Origin: JASHPR01 sp963749145
GTDB taxonomy: Bacteria; Actinomycetota; Actinomycetes; Streptosporangiales; Streptosporangiaceae
Direction: 5' to 3'
NCBI GenBank assembly: GCA_963749145.1
Contig: CAVVLN010000005.1
Coordinates: 1,178,001-1,242,000 of the forward strand
DNA: 64,000 nucleotides
Part shown: positions 20,209 to 28,634 of the stretch, piece by piece
Layout: every line of letters starts with the position of its first letter
Numbering within the stretch: the stretch's first letter is position 1
The notes under the pieces: generated by a model
The model's database searches: none
Told to the model about the DNA's origin: nothing
The model's input: the letters and a program-made list of their open reading frames with translations, nothing else
Position numbers and translations under genes: made by a program

Positions 20209-20508
20209 TTAGAGGGGCTCGGTGACCCACTCCCAGCCGCGCGACTGGTCGTGGACGGGTCGCACGACATGGGCGCCGGACGAATCACCCATCTGGGCCA
20301 CGACCCGGAGCAGCTGGCGGTGCAGGTCGTCGGGCTTGTCCTCGTCGAGATGCGATCTTTTCGCGACCAGCGTCACGACCGTGCTGTTGTGGCCGGCCAG
20401 CCGTGCGGTGACGGTGCCGTCGTAGTCGAGGCTGACCGCGGCGATGTCCCGGGCCCGGATGATCTCGGTTCCGGCGTCGTTGGCCACCCACAGATCTGAC
20501 GCCTCCAT
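20209..20508 (-). CDS. Small conserved hypothetical protein
   Basis: Ninety-nine residues from an ATG with an excellent GGAGG site (GGAAGGAGGCGCGC). The sequence alternates short strands (DLWVANDAGTEIIRARDIAA, LDYDGTVTARLAGHNSTVVTL) with one helix (LHRQLLRVVAQMG), a small beta-rich layout. No catalytic motif or known family was recognised. It lies just downstream of, and on the same strand as, the acyl-CoA ligase, but about 160 bases separate them. Confidence 0.6.
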   Translation of the reverse strand: MEASDLWVANDAGTEIIRARDIAAVSLDYDGTVTARLAGHNSTVVTLVAKRSHLDEDKPDDLHRQLLRVVAQMGDSSGAHVVRPVHDQSRGWEWVTEPL

Positions 20509-20666
20509 GCGCGCCTCCTTCCCTCACTATCGCACTGGCGGGCACCTGCCGCGCACGGCGGGCTGGCCGCGCAAACTCGTACTGGTCTTCCCCTCGCGGC
20601 CGGATCACCGGCCCCGTGCGACGGCTGGTCGCACCGCCGCGGCGGGCCGGTCGCCGCAGGCCGTCT

Positions 20667-22493
20667 TCATCCGGCCAGGTCCGGGGGACCGTCGTCGTAC
20701 AGGGCGGCGATCTGAGCCGCGAACTGCTCCATGACGATGTTGCGGCGCACCTTGAGCGTCGGGGTCAGCTGGCCGCCCGCCTCGGTGAAATCCTCGTCGA
20801 GGATCGCGAACCTCTTGATCGCCTCCGCGTGCGAGACCGCCTGGTTGGCCTCATCGACGGCCGCCTGGATCTCCGCCCGCAGCGCGGGGTCGTCGCGCAG
20901 GTCGGCCATGGTCGCCGTCGCCGGCTTGCCGTTATCGGCCTTCCACTGGGCGAGCGTCTCCGGGTCGCCGGCCACCAGCGCGGCGATGTAGGGCTTCGCG
21001 TCGCCGACGACCAGGCACTCGCTGATCAGCCAGTGGGCGCGCAGCCGGTCTTCGAGCACGGTGGGCGCGACGTTCTTGCCCGCCGCGGTGATGATGAGAT
21101 CCTTCTTGCGCCCGGTGATCGCGAGGAACCCCTCGTCGTCGAGAACGCCGAGGTCGCCGGTGTGCAGCCAGCCGTTCTCGTCGATCATTTCCTTGGTGGC
21201 GGCCTCGTTGTTCCAGTAGCCCTGGAAGACCATGTGGCCCCGGACGAGGATCTCGCCGTCCGGGGCGATCCGGATCGCGCAGCCCGGGATCGGCTGGCCC
21301 ACGGTGCCGATCTTCTGGGCATCAGGCGTGTTGGAGTTGGTCGCGGGGCTGGTCTCGGTCAGGCCGTAGCCCTCGAGCACGTTGATGCCGCAGCCACGGA
21401 AAAAGTGCCCGAGGCGGGTGCCGAGCGGGGCGGCCGCGCTCCAGGCGTACTGCACCTCGCCGCCGAGGGCGGCCCGGATTTTGCCGTAGACGAGCCGGCC
21501 GAACAGGGCGTGCCGCAGGCGGAGCACGAGGCCGGGTCCGCCGGCGTCCAGGGCCTGGCTGTAGGCGATGGCGGTGTCCTCCGCCCGGGCGAAGATCTTG
21601 CCGTGCCCCTCGGCGCTGGCCTTGTGCTGAGCGCTGTTGTACGCCTTCTCCCACAGTCGCGGCACCGACAGCACCGCCGTCGGCCGGAACGCCGGCAGTT
21701 CCGCGACCACGTCGGCCATGTCCGCCAGCCCGAGCACGGTGCGCGAGTAGACGGCGCCGTACTGGATGACCTGGGCGTAGCAGTGCGACAGCGGCAGGAA
21801 CAGCAGCGTCGAACGGTGCTCGTTGAACACCCGGGCGAAGCCGTCGTTTTCCATGCAGTTGCGGGCGTTGGCGACGATGTTGCCGTGGCTCAGCATGCAG
21901 CCCTTCGGGCGGCCGGTGGTGCCGGAGGTATAGACGATCTCGGCCAGGTCACCGGCGCCGCGGGTCCGGCGGTGTTCCTCGACCTGCTCCGGCGTCACCT
22001 GCGCGCCCTGCGCCGTGAGGTCGGCCAGGCCGCCGGACCGGCTGCCGTCGATCTGCCACACATGGCCGAGCGCGGGGAGCCCGGCCCGGGCCGCGGCGAT
22101 CTTCGCGGCGTGATCGTCGGTCTCGACCACGACCGCTACCGCCCCCGAGTCGCCGAGGATCCACTCGACCTGCTCGAGCGAGGAGGTCGGGTAGATCGGG
22201 ACGGTGACGCCGCCGGCGGTCAGGATCGCGTAGTCCAGGACGGTCCACTCGAACCGCGTGCGCGACATCAGTCCCACGCGGTCACCCGGCTGGATGCCCG
22301 CGCCAATGAAGCCGGCGGCAGTATCGCGCACCTGCCCGGCGAACTCGCGCCAGGTCACCGGCGTCCAGGCGCCATCCACCTTCCGTCGCAAACCGACCGT
22401 ATCAGGCCAGTTCTGCGCATTCGTGACGACGTCGTCGGTGATGTTGTCACCCGGCTTCACGACGTACGCCGCGGGCACAGTGATCTCTTGCAT
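20667..22493 (-). CDS. Long-chain fatty-acid--CoA ligase (FadD15-like)
   Basis: A 608-residue ANL-superfamily enzyme. The ATP loop is VYTSGTTGRPKGCML (about residue 188), the adenylate signature GYGLTETSPATNSN (about 380), then GWLHTGDLGVLDDEG and the hinge/A8 motif ITGRKKDLIITAAGKNVAPT with the Lys-rich loop, followed by a C-terminal domain. Length and wording match actinobacterial FadD15/long-chain ligases, which convert fatty acid, ATP and CoA into acyl-CoA via acyl-AMP at the membrane. It is the last gene of a minus-strand run with two KAS III-like genes, 148 bases from the nearest. In Ole clusters the corresponding ANL enzyme, OleC, makes beta-lactones; this protein looks more like a true ligase. 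Confidence 0.92.
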   Translation of the reverse strand: MQEITVPAAYVVKPGDNITDDVVTNAQNWPDTVGLRRKVDGAWTPVTWREFAGQVRDTAAGFIGAGIQPGDRVGLMSRTRFEWTVLDYAILTAGGVTVPIYPTSSLEQVEWILGDSGAVAVVVETDDHAAKIAAARAGLPALGHVWQIDGSRSGGLADLTAQGAQVTPEQVEEHRRTRGAGDLAEIVYTSGTTGRPKGCMLSHGNIVANARNCMENDGFARVFNEHRSTLLFLPLSHCYAQVIQYGAVYSRTVLGLADMADVVAELPAFRPTAVLSVPRLWEKAYNSAQHKASAEGHGKIFARAEDTAIAYSQALDAGGPGLVLRLRHALFGRLVYGKIRAALGGEVQYAWSAAAPLGTRLGHFFRGCGINVLEGYGLTETSPATNSNTPDAQKIGTVGQPIPGCAIRIAPDGEILVRGHMVFQGYWNNEAATKEMIDENGWLHTGDLGVLDDEGFLAITGRKKDLIITAAGKNVAPTVLEDRLRAHWLISECLVVGDAKPYIAALVAGDPETLAQWKADNGKPATATMADLRDDPALRAEIQAAVDEANQAVSHAEAIKRFAILDEDFTEAGGQLTPTLKVRRNIVMEQFAAQIAALYDDGPPDLAG

Positions 22494-22641
22494 CGCTGCC
22501 CCCCTGATGCCAGTCTTTGCCTGGCCTTATCCCTATTTCCAGGTTAGCCGCGGCGGAGTTCATGGCATCAGGGCACAAGGTCACCAGCCGGCCCGGCAGT
22601 TTCCGGCGGCTAACCGGCCGCGCCGGGCGGAAGGGGAAGGG

Positions 22642-23565
22642 TCACGGTGGTGCCTGGCGGTACAGGGCGAGGGTGACGGTGATGCCCGCCCCGGCCGCGA
22701 GCATCAGCGTGCTGCGGGCCTCGCCGAGACGGCCCGACTTGACCGCGGCCTGCAGGGCGGCGATGGGCGCGGTGGTGTAGGCCTGCTCCAGGTCTTCGGC
22801 GACATAGGCGACCCGGTCTCCCGGGACGCCGAGCCTTACCCTCAGCGAGTCGACGAAGTCCGGGAGGCAGGGAGCCGGGACGAGCAGGTCGATGTCGCCC
22901 AGGTCCATCCCCAGGCGGTCCAGGAAGCGGCGGGCCGCCTCCTCGGCGCAGTCGGCCAGGCGCTCCTGGTACCCGGGCCTGGCCTCGATGACCATCTGGC
23001 TCTGGCCGGCTGACCCCCGCGGAACCCGGAGCCCGTGCCGATCCTGCCAGGCCAGCCCGCTGACGAACAGATCCTCGTACTCGGGGAAGGTCTCCGCGTG
23101 GAAGTCGGTGAACCCGGCCGGGCTGTCATCCCAGCCGAGCAGCATCGCGCCGCCGGACGGCCGGAAGGGGGCCGTTCCCGCATCCTTGAGATCCGGCTCG
23201 ACGTCGCTGGTCACGATCGCGCCGAGCCGGATGACGCCGGAACGCAGGAAGCCCGTCTCCACCCGGATGGCGCTGATCACGCCGCAGGTGCCGTTCATGA
23301 GGTCGAACGAGAAGGTGCCGTGCCCGCCGGTCGGCGGCTGGCCCAGGTTGGCCCCGATGTCCTCCTGGATCAGGGCGGCGAGCGCCGGCTCGCCGATGTT
23401 GTCTTCCCGGTAGACACCGGCGTTGATCAGCATGTCGACGTCGCCGGGCTGTCTTCCCGCGTGCGCGAGGCAGGCCCGCGCGGCGGCGTCGGCGAGACGC
23501 CGCGCGGATGGCTTGCGCCATCCGTGGCTGGTCAGCGCGCTGGCGGCGTCAATGTGTGCGCCCAT
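22642..23565 (-). CDS. KAS III/OleA-like protein with degenerate active site
   Basis: A 307-residue thiolase-fold protein, shorter than its neighbour because it lacks the first 60 or so residues. It keeps a Cys in the nucleophile position (FDLMNGTCGVISAIRVETG). The catalytic His expected in a YLIPHQ segment is replaced by LLVPAPCLPDF, and the Asn expected in YGNTSS is replaced by EQAYTTAPIAAL. Only one of three catalytic residues remains, so normal condensation is unlikely. It overlaps the upstream intact KAS III gene by 17 bases, implying coupled translation. Heterodimers of an active and a degenerate KAS III-like subunit are known (PqsB-PqsC), and I infer the same here. An AGGTGG site precedes the ATG. 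Confidence 0.85.
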   Translation of the reverse strand: MGAHIDAASALTSHGWRKPSARRLADAAARACLAHAGRQPGDVDMLINAGVYREDNIGEPALAALIQEDIGANLGQPPTGGHGTFSFDLMNGTCGVISAIRVETGFLRSGVIRLGAIVTSDVEPDLKDAGTAPFRPSGGAMLLGWDDSPAGFTDFHAETFPEYEDLFVSGLAWQDRHGLRVPRGSAGQSQMVIEARPGYQERLADCAEEAARRFLDRLGMDLGDIDLLVPAPCLPDFVDSLRVRLGVPGDRVAYVAEDLEQAYTTAPIAALQAAVKSGRLGEARSTLMLAAGAGITVTLALYRQAPP

Positions 23566-24670
23566 AGTGATCCACCTGGCTGTCGATGGTGAAGATGGCC
23601 ATGCCGATCTCGATGCCGGAGGCGAGCGCCAGCAGCATCACCCGGTCTCCCTTGCGGATCCGCTGCTCCACCAGGTACTTGTGGAGGGCCACGAACAGCG
23701 TGGTCGACGAGGTGTTGCCGTACTCCTCCAGGTTGACCACGACGTGCTTCGGCCTGGCGCCGAGACGCCGGGCGAATTCCTGCGTGCCCTGGCGGATGGC
23801 CCGGGCCGAGGTCTGGTGCGGGATCAGGTAGTCGATGTCGGCCAGGTCGATCCCGGCCTCGCCGATCACCTCGGCGACCAGCGGCGCCATGTCGTCGATG
23901 GCCACCTTCTGCAACGTCCTCGACTTGGTGTACATCTGAGCGCCCGGGCCCACGGTGCTGGGGAAGGCGAGGCACAGCCGGCTGTGCTCGGCGAGCGTGG
24001 TGAAGCCGATGACCTCGATGCCAGCGGCGCCCTCGGGCGCGCGTTCCACGATCACGGCGGCGCCCGCGTCGCCGAGCGTCAGCGACGCGAGCTGCTTGCT
24101 GAACACCGACCGGATCTGTTTCGCCGCGTTCCAGCTCAGGTGGGAGATGTACTCGCCGGAAACCACCATGCCACAGCTGATCTCGCCCCGGCTGATGGCG
24201 TCCTGGAGGATGAACACCCCGGTCAGCATGCCGGCGCACGCGTTGGACAGATCGAAGTTCACCGCCCGCGAGGCGCCGATCGCCTGCTTGACGTACAGGC
24301 TGAGCGGGGGCTCGAACGACTGCGAGGACCGGCCCTTGGACCGGGTGATGCTCGTGTTGATCAGCATCTCGATGTCCGACGGCTGACGCTGCGAATGGGC
24401 CAGGCAGTCACGGGCCGCCCCGGCGGCGAGGGTGAAGGAGTTCTCGCCCGGCCCCACGACGTGACGCTCGTGGATACCGGTCAGCCGCTCCAGCTGGATA
24501 CGGGTGCGGTGGCTGGTCCGGCCCATCAGGTCCCTGGTCGTCAGCCGGCGGGACGGCAGCTTCACGCCCACGCTCTCGATCCGGCATCCGCTCGAGCCGT
24601 CGGCGCCGTCGGCGCCGGGCGACTCGAGGGCCAGCCAGTGGTCTGGCCGCTTGCCGCGGGTTTCGCTCAT
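23549..24670 (-). CDS. 3-oxoacyl-ACP synthase III / OleA-like condensing enzyme
   Basis: A 373-residue thiolase-fold enzyme with the full Cys-His-Asn triad: VNFDLSNACAGMLTG (Cys), IDYLIPHQTSARAIRQ (His), NLEEYGNTSSTTLFV (Asn). Segments such as MLINTSITRS and LASLTLGDAGAAVIV, and a hydrophobic acyl tunnel region, resemble OleA and PqsC-like long-chain condensing enzymes as much as FabH. ATG 24670 follows GGAGGGGG. It is first in a minus-strand run with the degenerate paralogue and acyl-CoA ligase, and faces a divergent alpha/beta hydrolase 52 bases away. Claisen condensation of long acyl-CoA chains is a reasonable inference; FabH-type fatty-acid initiation is the alternative. Confidence 0.9.
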   Translation of the reverse strand: MSETRGKRPDHWLALESPGADGADGSSGCRIESVGVKLPSRRLTTRDLMGRTSHRTRIQLERLTGIHERHVVGPGENSFTLAAGAARDCLAHSQRQPSDIEMLINTSITRSKGRSSQSFEPPLSLYVKQAIGASRAVNFDLSNACAGMLTGVFILQDAISRGEISCGMVVSGEYISHLSWNAAKQIRSVFSKQLASLTLGDAGAAVIVERAPEGAAGIEVIGFTTLAEHSRLCLAFPSTVGPGAQMYTKSRTLQKVAIDDMAPLVAEVIGEAGIDLADIDYLIPHQTSARAIRQGTQEFARRLGARPKHVVVNLEEYGNTSSTTLFVALHKYLVEQRIRKGDRVMLLALASGIEIGMAIFTIDSQVDHYGRTH

Positions 24671-24711
24671 CGGCCCCCTCCGCATTGCCCGTCGCGCCCC
24701 GCCGAGGACGT

Positions 24712-24717
24712 TATGAT
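24712..24717 (+). promoter_or_regulatory. Candidate -10 box for the divergent hydrolase
   Basis: TATGAT matches the -10 consensus and lies six bases before the ATG at 24723, consistent with a leaderless transcript. No strong -35 box is visible. The 52-base gap to the KAS III gene must carry both promoters. Confidence 0.4.
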
Positions 24718-24722
24718 CATGT

Positions 24723-25688
24723 ATGCAGGTTTTCCGGCGCTCGGTGCCGGGCGATAGGGGCGAACGTCATCAGCCGGGGCCCCTGCGGCTCGACGGTCTC
24801 GCCGCGGCCGCCGGAGACGACCCGGGCGCCGACGGCACGCGCCACACGGTGTCCTGCGGCCGGCACCGGTTGTCCTATGAGGTTTACGGCACGGGCGACA
24901 GGCTGCTCGTGTGGCTACATGGCCTGCTGCTGGACGCCAACCTGAGCCGCGGCCTGGCCCGGAGGCTGGCCGCCCAGGGCAACCGGGTCGTGCTCCTCGA
25001 CCTGCTGGGTCATGGCCAGAGCGAGAAGCCCCGCCACGCTGGCGCCCACCGGATGGACCTCTACGCGGAGCAGGTGCTGTGCCTGCTGGACGAGCTGGGC
25101 GCGGATCAGGTGGTGCTCGGCGGCGTCTCGCTCGGCACCAACGTGAGCCTGCTGGCCACCGTGCGGGCCCCCGAGCGGGTCCGCGGCCTGATCCTGGAAA
25201 TGCCGGTGCTGGAGTCGGCCGTCCCGGCGGCGGCGCTGTTCTTCCTGCCGATCCTGCTCGGGGTGCACTACGCGCGGGCCCCGCTGCGGTGGGTCTCGCG
25301 GGCCGCCGCCCGCCTGCCCGCGGCCAGGTTCGGCCCGTTCGGATCGCTGGTCAGTGCTGTCGCGTCGGACCCGGATGAAATCGCCGCCGTGCTGCACGGC
25401 GTCCTGGTGGGACCGATCGCCCCGACCGTCGGCCAGCGCCAGGCCATCACCGCCCCGGCGCTGGTCCTGGGACACGGGATCGACCTGATCCACTCGTTCA
25501 CCGACGCGCGGCGGCTCGCCCGGCAGCTGCCTGACTCCCGGCTGATCCGGACCCGCACGTTCGCCGAGCTGTGGGTGCGGCCGGCCCGGCTGACCGCCGA
25601 GATCACCGAGTTCCTCGACCGAGTCTGGGCCCCGGTGCCGCCGCAGGAGCCGCGTGACGCGGCCATGGGCGGCGAGGTTTGCGCCTGA
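24723..25688 (+). CDS. Alpha/beta hydrolase (OleB-like position)
   Basis: A 321-residue serine hydrolase. An Arg/Gly-rich N-terminal extension of about 45 residues precedes the core. LVWLHGLLLDANLSRGLA gives the oxyanion turn, VVLGGVSLGTNVSLLATV the nucleophile elbow, and PALVLGHGIDLIHSFTDA a candidate acid region. The usual C-terminal catalytic His is not obvious. GVSLG holds Ser rather than the Asp nucleophile of OleB haloalkane-dehalogenase-like proteins, so it is only positionally comparable. It is transcribed away from the KAS III operon and probably acts on the same acyl products. The core fold assignment is firm; the substrate is unknown. Confidence 0.82.
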   Translation: MQVFRRSVPGDRGERHQPGPLRLDGLAAAAGDDPGADGTRHTVSCGRHRLSYEVYGTGDRLLVWLHGLLLDANLSRGLARRLAAQGNRVVLLDLLGHGQSEKPRHAGAHRMDLYAEQVLCLLDELGADQVVLGGVSLGTNVSLLATVRAPERVRGLILEMPVLESAVPAAALFFLPILLGVHYARAPLRWVSRAAARLPAARFGPFGSLVSAVASDPDEIAAVLHGVLVGPIAPTVGQRQAITAPALVLGHGIDLIHSFTDARRLARQLPDSRLIRTRTFAELWVRPARLTAEITEFLDRVWAPVPPQEPRDAAMGGEVCA

Positions 25689-25703
25689 TCCGGGCGCGGC
25701 CCG

Positions 25704-25827
25704 TCAGCGGATCAGGTAGTCGGCGGGGCGGGCGTGCCGGGTGCGCGCCCAGTACTCGAAGCTTCCCGCCGAGGTCGTCGTTCTTCTCCAGGATCACGAA
25801 GTCGTGGTAGCCGGCCTGCTTCAGCAT
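25704..25827 (-). pseudogene. Remnant of a flavin monooxygenase, head joined to tail
   Basis: From ATG 25827 the minus strand reads MLKQAGYHDFVILEKNDDLGG, the end of the FAD-binding betaalphabeta unit of Baeyer-Villiger-type monooxygenases. The neighbouring frame continues FEYWARTRHARPADYLIR to a stop at 25704, which looks like such a protein's C-terminus. Most of the middle (over 400 residues) is missing. This is a deletion scar, not a functional gene. Confidence 0.55.
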
Positions 25828-25958
25828 AGGTGCGCGTCCCCGGCCCGGATTCAGATACCAGCCGACGGCCTTTCACGCCCGGCCACGGGCTCGTGCTGGT
25901 CGCCCTCCGCCGGCCTGGCCTGGCCCCTCACCGCCCTCCGACGGCCTGGCCTGGCCCC

Positions 25959-27368
25959 TCACCGGCCTCGGCCGGCCTGGGCCGGGTGGTCCGCGGCGGC
26001 CAGGAGCTCGGCCAGGCCGTCCTCGATGCCGTGGGCGAGCACGTTAAGGTCGGGGCTGGCCGCGAAGTCGCCGGTGATCCCGAAGGTGACGTCGCCGCAG
26101 TAGGTGAAGATCGCGATCCCGGTGCGGACCGTGGTGGCGATCGGGCAGTAGGGGATGATCTCCACGAGCCTGCGGCCCAGCCCGTAGAGCGGTTGCTGGG
26201 GTCCCGGCACATTCGTGGTGACGGTGACGATTTCCCGCTGGGGCAGCCCGAACGCCCGCCTGATCCACCAGGACAGGAACGGGAACGGGGCAAAGCGGCC
26301 GAGGGCGATCAGGGTCTCGCCCGCCTTCGATTCGTCGGCGGTCTTCAGGGCCTGCAGTTCGGCGCGGACCGCCCCGAGCCGCTCGACCGGGTCGGCGATG
26401 TGGACGGGAAGATCGGCCAGCAGCGCTGACACCCGGTTCTCGTAGATGTCCTCCTCACCGGGGGCCCGGACCGAAACCGGCACCAGCGAGCGGACCATGT
26501 GCGGTTCGGGTTGCTCACCCCGGGCGACCAGGAGCGCCCGGAAACCGCCGCTGATCGCGGCCAGGACGACGTCGTTCACGGTGCCGCCCAGCTCCCGCTT
26601 GATCTTCTTGACATCATCCAGCGACGCCCGGGCCCAGGTGTAGCGCCGCTGCCGGCCGATGTGGCCGCTCAGCGAGGACCCCGTGGCCGGCCACAAGGCC
26701 GGCGCGAGGGTGGCGAACGCCCGTGCCGCGTCGGCGGCCTGGCGGACGGCACGGCCCGGATCGGCCGCGGCACTGGCCAGCGCCAGGGTTCCCCGGACCG
26801 GGAGCACGGCCATGTCCGCCGCCGCCTCCGCAGCCAGCTGGAGCGCAGAAGGCTCCGCGCCCGCGGCCCGGTCATCGGCGGTCGGCGGCGAGGGCTCGGG
26901 CGAGAAATCGAAGATCACGCGGTACAGGTCGGTGCCGGACACTCCGTCGACCATGCAGTGGTGCACCTTGGAAATCAGCGCCCAGCGATCCTGGGGGAGC
27001 CGCTCCACGACCCAGTACTCCCACAGCGGGTGATCGCGGTCGAGCCGCTGGGACATCACCCGGGCCATCAGGTCGGCGAGCTGCTGGTCGCCCCCGGGCG
27101 CGGGCAGGGCCGTCCGCCGGACGTGGTAGCGAAGGTCGAAATGCGGGTCATCAACCCAGACCGGGCGCCCGAGGCGGAGCGGCACCGTGCGAAGCTTCTG
27201 GCGGTAGCGGGGTACCCGCGGCAGCCGTCCGGCGAGGAAGGCCAGGAACTCCTCGTGGGATGGGCCCGGGCCCTCGAATACCGCGATCGACGCGATCGCC
27301 ATCGACGTGTGCGGATCCTCGTCCTCCGCGTCGACGAACAGGGCGTCCAGCGTGTTCAGCCGGTCCAT
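25959..27368 (-). CDS. WS/DGAT family O-acyltransferase (wax ester/triacylglycerol synthase)
   Basis: A 469-residue bifunctional acyltransferase family member. The catalytic motif is SKVHHCMVDGVSG (HHxxxDG) at about residue 135, preceded by MDRLNTLDALFVDAEDED and followed by a long N-domain. The C-terminal domain has VNDVVLAAISGGFRALL and TNVPGPQQPLYGLGRRL, both family signatures. The enzyme transfers acyl groups from acyl-CoA to fatty alcohols or diacylglycerol, forming storage lipid. ATG 27368 is chosen at the conserved N-terminus, with GAAGGGGG upstream. It is divergent from an NAD-dependent epimerase and lies near acyl-CoA ligase and KAS III genes, which fits neutral-lipid metabolism. Confidence 0.93.
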   Translation of the reverse strand: MDRLNTLDALFVDAEDEDPHTSMAIASIAVFEGPGPSHEEFLAFLAGRLPRVPRYRQKLRTVPLRLGRPVWVDDPHFDLRYHVRRTALPAPGGDQQLADLMARVMSQRLDRDHPLWEYWVVERLPQDRWALISKVHHCMVDGVSGTDLYRVIFDFSPEPSPPTADDRAAGAEPSALQLAAEAAADMAVLPVRGTLALASAAADPGRAVRQAADAARAFATLAPALWPATGSSLSGHIGRQRRYTWARASLDDVKKIKRELGGTVNDVVLAAISGGFRALLVARGEQPEPHMVRSLVPVSVRAPGEEDIYENRVSALLADLPVHIADPVERLGAVRAELQALKTADESKAGETLIALGRFAPFPFLSWWIRRAFGLPQREIVTVTTNVPGPQQPLYGLGRRLVEIIPYCPIATTVRTGIAIFTYCGDVTFGITGDFAASPDLNVLAHGIEDGLAELLAAADHPAQAGRGR

Positions 27369-27390
27369 GACGCCCCCTTCCCGGGTAGGA

Positions 27391-27477
27391 CCCGTCTCGC
27401 GGCCCGGCCGCGCCGGGCTGGCCAGCCGGAGGTTGTCACCCGTCTCGCGGCCCGGCCGCGCCGGGCTGTCCAGCCGG
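27391..27477. repeat. Direct repeat (39 bp, period 48) in divergent promoter region
   Basis: Two almost identical 39-base copies, 27391-27429 and 27439-27477, differ at one position near the end. They lie just upstream of the acyltransferase start and before the divergent epimerase. They could be paired regulator sites or a simple duplication. Confidence 0.75.
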
Positions 27478-27608
27478 GTGTTTTCCTCTTCTGGCGCGAT
27501 CGTAAGCCGCGCGTTCTCCGGCTCGCCCCGGCCGGTCGTCCCTTCGGCCGGGACCTTCGGCCCTCGTCGCGAGCGGTGATCGGCGAGCTGCCCGGTGGCG
27601 GCGGTCAT

Positions 27609-28634
27609 ATGCTGTCTGCGATGCCAGGCGGCGAAAGAGACCTGACGGTCGCGGTGACCGGCCCGACCGGCACGTTCGGCTTCGGACTGATCCCCTTCCT
27701 TCAAGCCGACGACCGGGTGACGCGGATCGTGGGCATCGCCCGGCGCCCGTTCGACCCGGCCGCTCACGGCTGGACGAAGATGGAGTACCGCCGCGGGGAT
27801 GTCCGCGATCCGGCGGCGCTGCGCGACGCGTTCGGCCAGGCCGACGTGGTGGTGCACCTGGCGTTCCTGGTGACCGGGGCCGCACCGGGTCAGGCGATCC
27901 GGGAGATCAACGTCGAGGGCACGCTGAACGCCTTCCGGGCCGCGGCCGCGGCCGGGGCCCGCCGCTTCGTCTATTCCTCCTCGGTGGCGGCCTACGGCTT
28001 CCACTCCGACAACCCGGTCGGGATGACCGAGGACTGGCCGGTGCGGCCAGCCGCCCGGCTGTTCTATGCCCAGGAGAAGGCCGAACTCGAGCACCTGCTA
28101 CAGGCCGAGGCCGCGGCCCGGCCCGCCGGGCCCGCCCTTTACCTGCTGCGCCCGTCCATCGTGCTGGGCCCGGACACCGTGGGGGCGAAGGACCTGCTGC
28201 CCGGGCCGCTGGCGCCGCTGGCCCGCCGTCTGGCCGGGCGGACTGGCCGGCTTCCGCTGCCGGTGCCGGTGCTGGTGCCCACGCTGCCCGTTCAGTTCGT
28301 GCACGAGGAGGACGTGGGGCAGGCGCTGCTGCGGTGCGTCGTTGCCGCCGGGCCGCCTGGCGCCTACAACATCGCCGCCGACGGGATCCTGACCGCCGCC
28401 GACATCGCCCGCGAGCTCGGCATGCTCCCGCTGCCCCTACCCGCGGGCCTGGCCCAGGTCACGGCCCGGGCCGTCGCCGCCCTGCCTTTCCTGCCGCCCG
28501 TCGCGCAGTGGGTGGAGGCGGCCAGCCATCCGGCGATCATGGACACGACCCGGGCGAAGCAGGAACTGGGCTGGGCCCCCCGCTTCACCGCGCTGGAGGC
28601 GCTGCGGGACACCCTGCGCGGGCGGCCGGGATGA
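27609..28634 (+). CDS. NAD(P)-dependent epimerase/dehydratase (extended SDR)
   Basis: A 341-residue extended short-chain dehydrogenase. The nucleotide site is VAVTGPTGTFGFGLIPFL (TGxxGxxG), then DVVVHLAFLVTG, and the catalytic Ser/Tyr/Lys is in VYSSSVAAYG and LFYAQEKAELE (YxxxK). The family includes sugar epimerases, 3-beta-hydroxysteroid dehydrogenases and OleD. Position beside a wax synthase and condensing enzymes makes a keto-lipid or sterol-like substrate attractive, but this is inference. Starts at 27609 or 27621 are both possible; 27609 has GGTGG upstream. The 3' end overlaps the convergent gene by about 50 bases. Confidence 0.85.
   Translation: MLSAMPGGERDLTVAVTGPTGTFGFGLIPFLQADDRVTRIVGIARRPFDPAAHGWTKMEYRRGDVRDPAALRDAFGQADVVVHLAFLVTGAAPGQAIREINVEGTLNAFRAAAAAGARRFVYSSSVAAYGFHSDNPVGMTEDWPVRPAARLFYAQEKAELEHLLQAEAAARPAGPALYLLRPSIVLGPDTVGAKDLLPGPLAPLARRLAGRTGRLPLPVPVLVPTLPVQFVHEEDVGQALLRCVVAAGPPGAYNIAADGILTAADIARELGMLPLPLPAGLAQVTARAVAALPFLPPVAQWVEAASHPAIMDTTRAKQELGWAPRFTALEALRDTLRGRPG

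Noticed and set aside
20616..22547. 643-codon plus-strand frame opposite the acyl-CoA ligase
   Set aside because: The ligase on the minus strand has all ANL motifs; the plus frame has none.
24723..28634. Calling the genes oleA-D
   Set aside because: The ligase resembles FadD15 rather than OleC and the hydrolase nucleophile is Ser, so orthology is not shown; left as Ole-like inference.
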